The translations under genes were made by a program, and so were the position numbers. A DNA stretch of 9,825 bases from an uncultured Acetatifactor sp. (GTDB lineage: Bacteria > Bacillota > Clostridia > Lachnospirales > Lachnospiraceae). The stretch spans positions 1 through 9,825 of the forward strand of contig CAJUFO010000114.1 in NCBI GenBank assembly GCA_910585615.1. Reading direction: 5' to 3'. Shown piece by piece: positions 1 through 7,061 of this stretch; the stretch's first letter is position 1, and each line of letters begins with the position of its first letter. Below the pieces are notes generated by a model that did no database searches, was not told where the DNA came from, and worked only from the letters and a program-made list of their open reading frames with translations.

Positions 1-57
1 CGCATTGCTGTTCATTTGTCAAGGTGCCTTGCCGTCTTCATCAGCGGCAACTTTGAT
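1..57 (-). promoter_or_regulatory. Probable rRNA operon leader (5' end of transcript running out of the window)
   Basis: Read on the minus strand, this stretch follows directly after a strong promoter. It contains a small hairpin with arms TTGCCG and CGGCAA (plus-strand 29-34 and 45-50, 10-base loop). Next comes TTGACAAATGAACA (about 8-21), which resembles the TTGAAAACTGAACA-type conserved box found in Firmicutes rRNA leaders and spacers. No protein can be read from it. Together with the tandem promoters this suggests a 16S rRNA gene just beyond the left edge on the minus strand. The 16S gene itself is not visible, so the assignment is inference. Confidence 0.5.
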
Positions 58-86
58 AGGATATCATAGCTTTCCGCTTTTGTCAA
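58..86 (-). promoter_or_regulatory. Promoter P2 of a tandem pair, TTGACA-17-TATCCT
   Basis: On the minus strand a perfect -35 box TTGACA (plus 81-86) is followed after exactly 17 bases by TATCCT (plus 58-63), a four-of-six match to the -10 consensus. It lies about 94 bases downstream of a second strong promoter. That tandem spacing is close to what is known for Bacillus rRNA P1/P2 promoters. Initiation would be near position 51, and transcription would leave the window leftward. Confidence 0.6.
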
Positions 87-151
87 CAACTTTTTTGTAA
101 TTTTTTTTACAATTTTTTCCGGCAAAAAACATTCATTTTTGCTAGGGTTAT

Positions 152-181
152 ATTATAGCACGGAACCCTTTTATCTGTCAA
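152..181 (-). promoter_or_regulatory. Promoter P1 of a tandem pair, TTGACA-18-TATAAT
   Basis: On the minus strand a perfect -35 TTGACA (plus 176-181) and a perfect -10 TATAAT (plus 152-157) are separated by 18 bases. The -10 is preceded by TGC, which fits the extended -10 motif. It sits about 50 bases after the cvpA stop codon in AT-rich intergenic DNA, so it cannot serve cvpA and must drive something to the left. Two consensus promoters in tandem are typical of rRNA or strong tRNA operons. Confidence 0.7.
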
Positions 182-234
182 CGACATTTTTCGAATTTCA
201 CAGATGTTTTTACCAGCATGATTTTACCATGTTC

Positions 235-768
235 TTATAGATGAATCTCCCCTATCAGCGGGATAAACCGGAAGCGGTCCAGGAAGCCCTCAATCCCCTT
301 CGCCAGGTAGTTGTGGTCGTATATCCATTTCAGGATCTGGCTCTCCTGGGTCTGTTCCCGGATGAACTCTCCGATGGCGCCTATGTCCATCATCATCATG
401 AGCGCATACAGCGTCCACAGCACCAGGACCACTTCGAACGCCCCGAACACGATGCCCAGCAACTTGTCCAGGAAATGCACCACCGGCAGCTTCGCGGCCA
501 GCTTCGCCGAGAAGAACACAAGGCCCAGCAGATGGTGGGCCACCAGCAGCAGGATAAGCAGGACGGCCACCGCCACCACATTGAATACCTTGCCGTCATG
601 ATAGCTGTTCGCCCCGTAGGCCAACAGGGCGGCCACCACGCTGAGCACCACCAGGGAGACCAGGGAAATGACCTCCTTCACCATTCCCTTCCGGTATCCG
701 TCCACCATTTTAATCAGAACCGCGATTGCGGCGATTATCAGCATTACGTTCAGGTTCCATTCGTTCAT
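235..768 (-). CDS. cvpA: CvpA-family membrane protein
   Basis: This 177-residue protein fits the CvpA/colicin V production family: small, very hydrophobic, with about four predicted membrane helices (roughly residues 6-22, 32-52, 60-86 and 100-125). It has a typical DGYRKG motif after the first helix (residues 23-28), which in this family is usually D/G-x-x-R-G, and a polar C-terminal tail that ends in a last hydrophobic patch. The family is linked to envelope integrity and to export of colicin V in Escherichia coli; the biochemical function is unknown. A GAGGAG ribosome site sits just before the ATG, 22 bases after the DUF5711 stop, so the two genes are probably one operon. A run of four Met codons (about residues 124-127) lies after the last helix. 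No clear rho-independent terminator follows before the strong promoters at 152-181. Family assignment is good; the exact role is open. Confidence 0.8.
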   Translation of the reverse strand: MNEWNLNVMLIIAAIAVLIKMVDGYRKGMVKEVISLVSLVVLSVVAALLAYGANSYHDGKVFNVVAVAVLLILLLVAHHLLGLVFFSAKLAAKLPVVHFLDKLLGIVFGAFEVVLVLWTLYALMMMMDIGAIGEFIREQTQESQILKWIYDHNYLAKGIEGFLDRFRFIPLIGEIHL

Positions 769-790
769 CTCTTTCTCCTCTTGATGTCCG

Positions 791-1996
791 TCACTTTAAT
801 TGTATGGTATCGATAGAATCATCTGTCACCAGCATATATTTGTATGTATTCCCCACAGGGGCCATCAGCCGCACAGTCTTGGAAAAGCTCCCCCGGAACT
901 TCTCCGTCCCGCCCATGGTCACGATCTGGCATTCCGCTTCATTATATATCACGAAATTGTCCCTGCCGAAAAAGATGTCCGTATAGTCCATGTCGAAGTA
1001 GAAATCTCTGGCTTTGCCGGACTCTGTATCGTAGACCTTCAGCTGATACCTGTTTTCATTGTTGTCCGAGAGGAACACTAGGCCGATGTATCTGTCGCCG
1101 TAAAAGACCGACCTTATCTCTCTGTCGTAGAGATGGCCCGCCTCCTCCTCTGGTACGTATCCGCCGGAATAAATCGTCAGCCTGTTGTCCCCCACTGAAA
1201 ACGCGGTGTCGTCGTTCAGGAAGCCCACGTAGGGGACTACCGTATCCGTAAGCACGTAGCTGCTCACCAGGCCGTCGCTGTAGTTTTCGCCTACCCGGCC
1301 GAAGTTATAAAAGGCAATCTTCGTCCTCAGGACCCCCGCGTCCACATAGACATAGGCCACCAGGAGCAGTTCCCCGTTGGGGGAGAGGCTGATGGCCATG
1401 GGATATCCCGAATCGTCCATATGCGTCCTGCTCTCCCGAATCATCTCGCCGCTGCTGTCATAGGTGTTGATCCAGGTGATGTCGGTGTCGGCCAGCACCG
1501 CCGTCACATGCCCGTTCTCGGATACGCTCAGCTGGCGGACAGGCATGGCCGTGGCAATCTCCCCCAGCAGCTTTTCCGAGTCCGCCAGATAGATGCTCCT
1601 TCCGTTGTATTCCCCTATGGCTACGGTCTCCCTGTTCCTGGCCAGTATCACATCCTGAATCTCAAAGGTCTGGTTCCAGGTCACGTTCCCCCTGGAATCC
1701 GTGCAGTGCGCGCCGTCCTTGCTGTAGGTCAGGATGGCGCTCCCCAGCTTCACATCCGTGGCTCCGCTCACGGATTCCCTGGGGATGGTGGCTATGGTGT
1801 CGTAGTCCGTATAGGTGCGCCGTTTGTATTGTACCACCAGAAAAACGGCAAAGGCCGCCAGGAGCAGCAAAATCAGGATGACCCGGTATACGGAGGCCAG
1901 CTTGTGGCGCGCGATTTTTTCCCTGTAGTCCGCCTGCTTCTTCTCCCGTTTCTCTCGCTTTTCTTTCTCTTTCATGTAGCTTCTGATGTCTGCCAT
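791..1996 (-). CDS. DUF5711-family single-pass membrane protein with beta-propeller-like outer domain
   Basis: The 401-residue protein starts with a highly charged Lys/Glu/Arg segment (residues 8-32) predicted to stay in the cytoplasm. One membrane helix follows (about 37-57, bounded by YR and by YKRR) and then a long extracytoplasmic part. That part shows repeated short beta-rich units with motifs such as SENGH, SPNGE, YDSSG and YDTESG, as expected of a WD/YVTN-like propeller. This fits the clostridial DUF5711 family, whose function is not known. There is no enzyme motif. The start is supported by GGGAGG four bases before the ATG. A good promoter lies 41 to 69 bases upstream, and cvpA follows after 22 bases, so the pair may be expressed together as an envelope module. 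The family name comes from recognition, not a search; the topology is well supported. Confidence 0.75.
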   Translation of the reverse strand: MADIRSYMKEKEKREKREKKQADYREKIARHKLASVYRVILILLLLAAFAVFLVVQYKRRTYTDYDTIATIPRESVSGATDVKLGSAILTYSKDGAHCTDSRGNVTWNQTFEIQDVILARNRETVAIGEYNGRSIYLADSEKLLGEIATAMPVRQLSVSENGHVTAVLADTDITWINTYDSSGEMIRESRTHMDDSGYPMAISLSPNGELLLVAYVYVDAGVLRTKIAFYNFGRVGENYSDGLVSSYVLTDTVVPYVGFLNDDTAFSVGDNRLTIYSGGYVPEEEAGHLYDREIRSVFYGDRYIGLVFLSDNNENRYQLKVYDTESGKARDFYFDMDYTDIFFGRDNFVIYNEAECQIVTMGGTEKFRGSFSKTVRLMAPVGNTYKYMLVTDDSIDTIQLK

Positions 1997-2036
1997 GGTT
2001 CCTCCCGGCTTTCAGTATGGTACGTGGTGCTCCAAC

Positions 2037-2065
2037 ATTATATCACATAATCTTTATTGTGGTAA
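2037..2065 (-). promoter_or_regulatory. Candidate promoter for the DUF5711-cvpA pair, TTACCA-17-TATAAT
   Basis: On the minus strand TTACCA (plus 2060-2065; four of six -35 bases) is followed after 17 bases by a perfect TATAAT (plus 2037-2042), itself preceded by TGA, an extended -10. The -35 box overlaps the last codons of the LysM gene. The element lies in the 57-base gap before the DUF5711 start. It may let this pair be transcribed apart from the upstream genes. Confidence 0.5.
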
Positions 2066-3298
2066 AAAAATTTTTTCCCCTTCCTTGATGTCATCCGGAT
2101 CGTCGATATTATTGAAGGCGCATACTTCCGCCACCCGGGCGTCGCTGCCGTACTGCCGGATGCAGATGTCCGTCATGGTATCCCCCTTGCGCACGATATA
2201 GGCCACCATCTCCGCAGCCGGGGCCCCGGCCGGGGCTGTGGGCGGTTCCTGGGTAGGCTCCGGGGTGGGCTGTATGGTGGGCTCTGGAGTGGGCTGTATG
2301 GTAGGCTCCGGGGTGGGCTCTGGCGTGGGGGCTGGGGTGGGGGCTTCGGTGGGCTCCGGGGCGGGCTGACCGACATCGCCCTCTGACGCCGACGGGGCCG
2401 TGGCGGGCTGACCGCCCTCCTCCGGCCGGGCCGGTTCGGATTCCCCGGGCTGCTGCCCCTGTGCCCCTTCCGTGCCTGCTGCCGTGTTCTCCTTTCGTAT
2501 CGCGTCCGTCAGCTTGTCCTCCGCTACGATAGTCCCCACCTGGGCGTTGCCGCCCGACACCTCCACTGCGTCGGGCAGCTGCTTCTGAGCGATGTCCTCC
2601 ATCAGCTGCTTCACGTCTGCCTGCAGCCGGTCCAGCCCCTGTCCGCCTCCCATGGTGGCAAAGCCCGCCCCGCAGAGGAGCAGGAATGCGGCGGCGGCAC
2701 CCAGCTTCATGTTCCGCAGCTGCATGGCAGGCCTGCGGTCTTTCGCCGAATCGCCTTTCCGGAGGGCATGTCCCGCCTTTTCCTCCGACAGGGCCCGGCG
2801 CTCCTCCTGCCTTTTCTTCACCATGTCGTACTTTTCCTGGGGCACCTCCTCGGGCCTGGCCTCCCCCTGGCGGTCGTCCAGCATGAAGGCCAGCATCTGG
2901 TCGTTCTTCTCATAAAACTGCGCATAGCCCTCCACGTAGCGGCACACGTCCTGTTCGCAGATATGGAACCCCTCAACCATCTCCCCGTCCAGCAGGCGGT
3001 AGCCCAGGAACACGTAGTCGGAAAAATATTTCCTGCGCTGCTTCTCCACCTCCTGGCACACCGCCTGGGACAGATGGCGGCATTCCCGCTGGAGGAAGTT
3101 CAGCTTGCACGCCCCGTAGAGGAACAGATATGTAACCTCTCCCTCCTCCTTCTTCGTACCGTACAGCGCAACTGCCAGCCCCTTTTCCCGGGCATACTGA
3201 TTCAGCTGCCTGATATAGGAAATGACATAATCCTCCACATATATCTTGCAATGAGGATTCGTTTCTCCGATCTGTGTAATGTTCTTGGGCAATTCCAT
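2054..3298 (-). CDS. Membrane-anchored LysM-domain protein with unassigned N-terminal cytoplasmic domain
   Basis: The protein has 414 residues if translation starts at the ATG at 3298, which has GGGAGG nine bases upstream; an upstream ATG at 3334 lacks this. Layout: an N-terminal globular part without a signal peptide (about 1-145), a charged linker (145-195), one membrane helix (about 198-216), a long Pro/Glu/Thr/Ala-rich linker (about 272-362) with PTPEPTIQ repeats, and a C-terminal LysM domain (about 366-413). The LysM part has VRKGDTMTDIC near its start, YGSDARVAEVCAFNNI in the middle and a final EGEKIFLPQ. LysM binds peptidoglycan or other N-acetylglucosamine polymers, so the end outside the cell probably touches the wall while the N-terminus stays in the cytoplasm. 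I do not recognise the N-terminal domain. It follows galM after 121 bases and precedes the DUF5711 gene by 57. The LysM assignment is firm; the role is unknown. Confidence 0.85.
   Translation of the reverse strand: MELPKNITQIGETNPHCKIYVEDYVISYIRQLNQYAREKGLAVALYGTKKEEGEVTYLFLYGACKLNFLQRECRHLSQAVCQEVEKQRRKYFSDYVFLGYRLLDGEMVEGFHICEQDVCRYVEGYAQFYEKNDQMLAFMLDDRQGEARPEEVPQEKYDMVKKRQEERRALSEEKAGHALRKGDSAKDRRPAMQLRNMKLGAAAAFLLLCGAGFATMGGGQGLDRLQADVKQLMEDIAQKQLPDAVEVSGGNAQVGTIVAEDKLTDAIRKENTAAGTEGAQGQQPGESEPARPEEGGQPATAPSASEGDVGQPAPEPTEAPTPAPTPEPTPEPTIQPTPEPTIQPTPEPTQEPPTAPAGAPAAEMVAYIVRKGDTMTDICIRQYGSDARVAEVCAFNNIDDPDDIKEGEKIFLPQ
2250..2365. repeat. Degenerate in-frame tandem repeat coding for the PTPEPT linker
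   Basis: Within the LysM gene the coding strand repeats units of 24 or 12 bases. Two adjacent copies encode PTPEPTIQ (around 2255-2310), flanked by shorter PTPEP, PTPAP and EPTEAP variants. The repeat forms a stiff Pro-rich spacer between membrane and LysM domain, of the wall-spanning kind seen in many Gram-positive surface proteins. Unit number could vary by slippage. It stays in frame throughout. Confidence 0.7.
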
Positions 3299-3352
3299 AC
3301 AAAAAACACCTCCCATACCGTTTGTACTAATCATAGCATCGGTATGCGAGGT

Positions 3353-3382
3353 ATTTTAGCGTTCCTTGTCGCGGTGGGACAA
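3353..3382 (-). promoter_or_regulatory. Weak candidate promoter for the LysM gene, TTGTCC-18-TAAAAT
   Basis: In the 121-base gap between galM and the LysM gene, the minus strand has TTGTCC (plus 3377-3382; four of six) and TAAAAT (plus 3353-3358; five of six) separated by 18 bases. The -35 region also lies in a 6-bp hairpin (CTTGTC/GACAAG) that has no T-run, so it is not a clear terminator. The match is only fair, and read-through from galM is equally possible. Confidence 0.25.
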
Positions 3383-3419
3383 GAACTCTTCGACAATCTT
3401 TGCAGGGCTTCCGGGCGCG

Positions 3420-4466
3420 TCAGCCCAGGCCGAACCGGTAGACCGTCACGGAGTCGTACTCCCTGTCCCCGCCGAAGATGCAGGAGGGGAACTGCGGCTT
3501 GTTGGCGGAATCGGGAAAATACTGGGTCTCCAGACACAGCCCGCCCCGTCGCCTGTAGACGGCTCCCTGCTTCCCGCTCTCTTCCTCGATGAAGTTGCCC
3601 GCGTAGAACTGGACGCCGGGCAGGGTGGTGTATGCTTCCATGGTCCGGCCGCTTCCCGGCGCTTTCACCGTGGCGAAATGGCGCAGCGTACCGTCCCATC
3701 CATCGATTGCCCAATTGTGGTCATATCCTCCCGCGTACCGGAGCTGCTGGAAATCAGCGTCTATCCTCTCTCCCACCCTTCTGGGGGCCGTAAAGTCCAT
3801 GGGCGTACCATCCACCGGGGCAATCTCTCCCGTGGGGATGGAGCCTGCGTCCGCCGGGGTGTAGCGGGATGCGCCCAGCCACAGGGCATGGCCCTCTATG
3901 GAGCCGCTGCCATGGCCCTCCAGGTTGAAGTAGGAATGGTTGGTCAGGTTCAGGATCGTCCTCCTGTCGCTCACGGCGTGATAGTGGAGCCGCAGCTCGT
4001 TCTCATCGTTCAGGGAGTAGGTGACCTCCGCCCGCTTCCTCCCGGGGAAGCCCATGTTGTCCGGCGCGTCCTCCAGGCGGAAGGTGACGCTGTCTTCTCC
4101 CGGGCTGGCCTCCCAGAAAGCTTTGTGCCAGCCCCGCTCTCTGTCGCTGTGGAGATTGTTGGCCCCATCGTTGGCCTTTAAGGAATAGGTGGTGCCGTCC
4201 AGGTCAAAGGAGGCGTTGCCAATCCTGTTGGCGCTGGGACCGATTGCCACGCCGAAGAAGCATCCGTTGACCAGGTAGTCCTCCGCCCGGTCGAAGCCCA
4301 GCACCACGTCCGCCACGCGCCCCTCCCTGTCGGGGACCTCCACCCGCACCAGGGCCGCGCCTATGTTGGCAACCGACGCACGCACGCCGTTTTTGTTTTC
4401 CATGGTATAGAGCTTTACCTCTCTCCCGTCCGGATATTTTCCAAAAGAGCTGATTGTAACTGCCAT
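3420..4466 (-). CDS. galM: Aldose 1-epimerase (mutarotase)
   Basis: This enzyme interconverts the alpha and beta anomers of aldoses such as galactose and glucose in the cytoplasm, feeding the Leloir pathway and glycolysis. The 348-residue product has the family length and its key motifs in order: GPSANRIGNA (about 77-85, substrate-binding Asn/Arg), NNLHS (His106), LTNHSYFNL with catalytic His177, GGYDHNW with the conserved Asp249, and CLETQYFPDS with catalytic Glu313. All catalytic residues are present. I start it at the ATG at 4466, which has AGGAGG six bases before it; the open frame could extend upstream to a TTG at 4493 but nothing supports that. It lies 43 bases after recR on the same strand, in what looks like one transcription unit. 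No galactose genes are nearby, so a general housekeeping role is likely. Confidence 0.93.
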   Translation of the reverse strand: MAVTISSFGKYPDGREVKLYTMENKNGVRASVANIGAALVRVEVPDREGRVADVVLGFDRAEDYLVNGCFFGVAIGPSANRIGNASFDLDGTTYSLKANDGANNLHSDRERGWHKAFWEASPGEDSVTFRLEDAPDNMGFPGRKRAEVTYSLNDENELRLHYHAVSDRRTILNLTNHSYFNLEGHGSGSIEGHALWLGASRYTPADAGSIPTGEIAPVDGTPMDFTAPRRVGERIDADFQQLRYAGGYDHNWAIDGWDGTLRHFATVKAPGSGRTMEAYTTLPGVQFYAGNFIEEESGKQGAVYRRRGGLCLETQYFPDSANKPQFPSCIFGGDREYDSVTVYRFGLG

Positions 4467-4509
4467 ATTTTTCCTCCTCGCGGCTTCCCGCAAAAATCTT
4501 GCGCCAGTC

Positions 4510-5106
4510 TCACACTTCTGTACGTCCCTCCAATGCCCGGAGGAGCGTCACCTCGTCGATGTATTCCAGGTCCCCGCCCACCGGCACGCCGCTGGCGATG
4601 CGGGTCACCCTGATGCCCGTGGGCTTGATGAGCTTGGCGATGTACATGGCCGTGGTCTCGCCCTCCAAGCTGGAGTTAGTGGCGATGATGACCTCCTCCA
4701 CCTCGCCCCGCAGCCGCTCCATCAGTTCCTTCAGGCGGATGTCCCCGGGGCCGATGCCCAGCATGGGTGAGATGGCCCCGTGGAGCACATGGTACACGCC
4801 CTCATACCTGCCGGTCTTCTCATAGGCCGCCAGGTCCCTCACATTCTCCACCACCATGATGAGCTTATGGTCCCTCTTCTGGTTGGCGCAGACGGGGCAT
4901 ACCTCCCTGTCCGTCAGGGTGAAGCATTCCCGGCAGTAGCGTACGTTGTCCCTGGCCTCCACGATCACGTCCGTCAGACGCTTCACCTTATCCCTGGGCA
5001 TGCCTATCAGGTGGAAGGCCAGGCGCTGGGCGGATTTGCTGCCGATGCCCGGGAGAGCCGCCAGCTCTTCTATTAATTTGTTGATATGTCCGCTGTAAAG
5101 CTCCAT
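4510..5106 (-). CDS. recR: Recombination mediator protein RecR
   Basis: RecR works with RecO (and RecF) to load RecA onto SSB-coated single-stranded DNA during gap repair. The 198-residue length is standard. The N-terminal helix-hairpin-helix has LPGIGSKSAQRLAFHL (about 18-33). The zinc finger has Cys58, Cys61, Cys70 and Cys73. The Toprim domain follows (about 80-175) with VVENVRDL and the ATNSSLEGETTAMYI stretch. The C-terminal IASGVPVGGDLEYIDEVTL segment is the typical family signature. Its ATG overlaps the stop of ybaB by one base (TGATG), and its ribosome site GGGAGG is inside the ybaB end, so the two are translationally coupled. The dnaX-ybaB-recR order is conserved in Firmicutes and many other bacteria. 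All expected residues are present. Confidence 0.97.
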   Translation of the reverse strand: MELYSGHINKLIEELAALPGIGSKSAQRLAFHLIGMPRDKVKRLTDVIVEARDNVRYCRECFTLTDREVCPVCANQKRDHKLIMVVENVRDLAAYEKTGRYEGVYHVLHGAISPMLGIGPGDIRLKELMERLRGEVEEVIIATNSSLEGETTAMYIAKLIKPTGIRVTRIASGVPVGGDLEYIDEVTLLRALEGRTEV

Positions 5107-5447
5107 CAGAAGGGCAGGCCTCCCAGGCCCCCTGTCATCTTGCCCATGAGCTCGTTGCTGGCCTCCTCGGCCTTACGCAGGGCTTCGTTCACCGCTGCCA
5201 CAATCAGGTCCTGGAGCATCTCCACGTCCTCCGAATCCACCACCTCTTCGTTCAGCACAATCTTCAAAAGCTCCTTCTTTCCGCTCACCGTGGCCTTCAC
5301 CGCTCCGCCCCCCGCGGCGGCCACAAATTCCTTGGTCTCCAGCTCCTTCTGGCCCTCCTCCATCTGGCGCTGCATCCTCTGGGCCTGCTTCATCAGGTTG
5401 TTCATGTTCCCGGGCATGCCGCCTCCGGGGAATCCTCTTTTTGCCAT
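5106..5447 (-). CDS. YbaB/EbfC family nucleoid-associated protein
   Basis: The 113-residue protein belongs to the YbaB/EbfC family of small DNA-binding proteins that form a tweezer-like dimer and coat the chromosome. It shows the family pattern: a Gly/Met-rich N-terminus (GFPGGGMPGNMNNLMKQAQ), an amphipathic helix with QAQRMQRQMEEGQKEL (about 21-37), a beta segment with GGGAVKATVSGKKELLKIVL, and a long C-terminal helix with EDVEMLQDLIVAAVNEA, ending in a Gly-rich tail. It starts four bases after the dnaX stop, with GGAGG inside the dnaX end, and its stop overlaps the recR start. This placement between dnaX and recR is diagnostic of the family. It may help RecR-dependent repair or replication, but its exact job is unsettled. 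Confidence 0.95.
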   Translation of the reverse strand: MAKRGFPGGGMPGNMNNLMKQAQRMQRQMEEGQKELETKEFVAAAGGGAVKATVSGKKELLKIVLNEEVVDSEDVEMLQDLIVAAVNEALRKAEEASNELMGKMTGGLGGLPF

Positions 5448-5451
5448 TGTT

Positions 5452-7044
5452 TCAATCCTCCTCTTCCTCTATTTCCATATGGATCGCCTTCGAGATATCT
5501 ACAAAGCTGTCTTCAAACTGCTGCGCCTCCCCCACTGTCTGGATGGTGACCCCTATCTCCTTTCCGGAGAAATCGCTGAGCAATGCCTCCAGCAGGGCCT
5601 TGTGCTCCGGCTGCTTCGTAAAGTAGTCGGAGGCCAGTCCGTCCTCGAACACCACACAGAGCTGGTTGTCCCCGCCAAGGCTGAGCCTGGCAGTCTTGAG
5701 GTAAATCCGCATGGGGTTCTCCGCGCTGCCCACGATGGCGGGCCATCTGGACACAATCAGTTTCACGTCCTCGGGAATGGCCCGGGGGAGCTGGGGCTTG
5801 GCCGCGCCCGGGGCCGCCCCCTGCGCCGCGTCGGACGGGATGCCCCCCAAGGCCGGGTTCGCGCCGCCTCCCGGGGCCACCACCACCACGCCCTTTTCCA
5901 GCTTGTCCTCCACCTGCCGGATACGGTCCAGCACGGCGTCCGGCCGGGCCTCCATCTCGGGCCTGCAGAGCTTGATCAGGGCAATCTCCACTAGGATGCG
6001 CTTTTGGGCCGACTGGCGAATCTGGCCGGACAGCTCGGAGAATATGCGGATGAAGCGGACAATCCTGTCCATGTCCGCCATGGCGGACTCTTCCTTCAGG
6101 CGCTTTAGGTTGTCCGTGCTCATGTCGATGACGTCCTCCAGGTTGTCGGAGGCCTGCACCAGCATCAGGTTGCGCAGGTACCAGGTGAAGTCCGTGACAA
6201 ACTGGGTCAGCTCCCTGCCTTGCATGACAATCTCCTCCAGGAGCTGCACGCATCCCAGCACGTTCCTGTCCAGGATGTCCCGCAGCAGCCTGCTGAACAC
6301 TTCCGTGTCCACCGCCCCCAGCACGTCCAGCACCTTGTCGTAGGTGAGCTCATGGCCCAGGTGGAAAGCGATGCACTGGTCTAAGAGGCTCAGGGCATCC
6401 CGCATGGAGCCGTCCGCGGTCTTTGCGATGTAGCGCAGGGCCTTCTCCTCCACCTGCACGCCCTCCTGGCCGGTGAGCTCCCGCAGCCTGGCCGCGATGG
6501 TGTCGATGGGGATGCGCTTGAAGTCATATCTCTGGCACCGGGAGAGGATGGTAATGGGAAGCTTGTGCACCTCCGTGGTGGCCAGAATGAAAATCACATA
6601 GGAGGGCGGCTCCTCCAGGGTCTTCAGCAGGGCGTTGAAGGCTCCTGCGGACAGCATATGCACCTCGTCGATGATGTAGACCTTGTACTTGCCCTCCGCC
6701 GGGGAATAGGACACTTCATCTACGATTTCCCGTATATTGTCCACGCCGTTGTTGGAGGCGGCGTCTATTTCGATTACGTTCATGCTGGCTCCCGCGGCGA
6801 TGGCACGACAGATGCGGCATTCCCCGCAAGGGCCCTGGGGGGTGGGGTTCTCGCAGTTCACCGCCCTGGCCAGAATCTTGGCCACTGTGGTCTTGCCCGT
6901 GCCCCTGGTGCCGGTGAACAGGTAGGCGTGTCCGATGCGGTTCGCCGCCAATTGGTTCCTCAGCGTGGTCACGATATGGTCCTGGCCCTTCACGTCCGCA
7001 AGGGTGTCCGGGCGGAACTTCCGGTATAGCGCCATGTATGACAT
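5452..7044 (-). CDS. dnaX: DNA polymerase III subunit gamma/tau
   Basis: DnaX is the AAA+ motor of the clamp loader that places the beta clamp on primed DNA. The 530-residue product has Walker A GTRGTGKTT (45-53), the zinc-binding set Cys64, Cys73, Cys76 and Cys79, Walker B VYIIDEVHM (122-130), sensor 1 LATTEVHKLP (154-163) and the arginine finger in ILSRCQRYDF (Arg169). The oligomerisation domain is about 225-365. A Gly/Ala/Pro-rich linker (about 388-422) is followed by a short C-terminal domain, the likely tau-type extension, ending in an acidic EEEED tail. I chose the ATG at 7044 (MSYMALYRKF) because AGGAAG lies six bases before it; the open frame runs back to 7083, but that ATG lies inside a perfect hairpin. 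No obvious A-rich slippery site is seen, so probably one full-length product is made. Confidence 0.96.
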   Translation of the reverse strand: MSYMALYRKFRPDTLADVKGQDHIVTTLRNQLAANRIGHAYLFTGTRGTGKTTVAKILARAVNCENPTPQGPCGECRICRAIAAGASMNVIEIDAASNNGVDNIREIVDEVSYSPAEGKYKVYIIDEVHMLSAGAFNALLKTLEEPPSYVIFILATTEVHKLPITILSRCQRYDFKRIPIDTIAARLRELTGQEGVQVEEKALRYIAKTADGSMRDALSLLDQCIAFHLGHELTYDKVLDVLGAVDTEVFSRLLRDILDRNVLGCVQLLEEIVMQGRELTQFVTDFTWYLRNLMLVQASDNLEDVIDMSTDNLKRLKEESAMADMDRIVRFIRIFSELSGQIRQSAQKRILVEIALIKLCRPEMEARPDAVLDRIRQVEDKLEKGVVVVAPGGGANPALGGIPSDAAQGAAPGAAKPQLPRAIPEDVKLIVSRWPAIVGSAENPMRIYLKTARLSLGGDNQLCVVFEDGLASDYFTKQPEHKALLEALLSDFSGKEIGVTIQTVGEAQQFEDSFVDISKAIHMEIEEEED

Positions 7045-7061
7045 AGGATTCTTCCTCACTT

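Noticed and set aside
241..816. Long plus-strand open frames opposite the minus-strand genes (also around 1421-2050, 2768-3592, 3366-4181, 5086-5994 and 7082-7933).
   Set aside because: They mirror strong minus-strand genes with clear families, have low-complexity or His/Arg/Pro-rich content, and lack ribosome sites. GC-rich codon use creates such shadows.
2250..2365. CRISPR-like array.
   Set aside because: The repeats are contiguous coding units for a Pro/Thr/Glu linker, with no spacers.
4490..4512. Terminator between recR and galM.
   Set aside because: The only stem is about 5 bp (CGCAA/TTGCG) and no T-run follows it; read-through is more likely.
5870..5930. Possible programmed frameshift in dnaX making a gamma form, as in Escherichia coli.
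   Set aside because: No A AAA AAG-like slippery site is visible in the linker region; the codons there are GC-rich.
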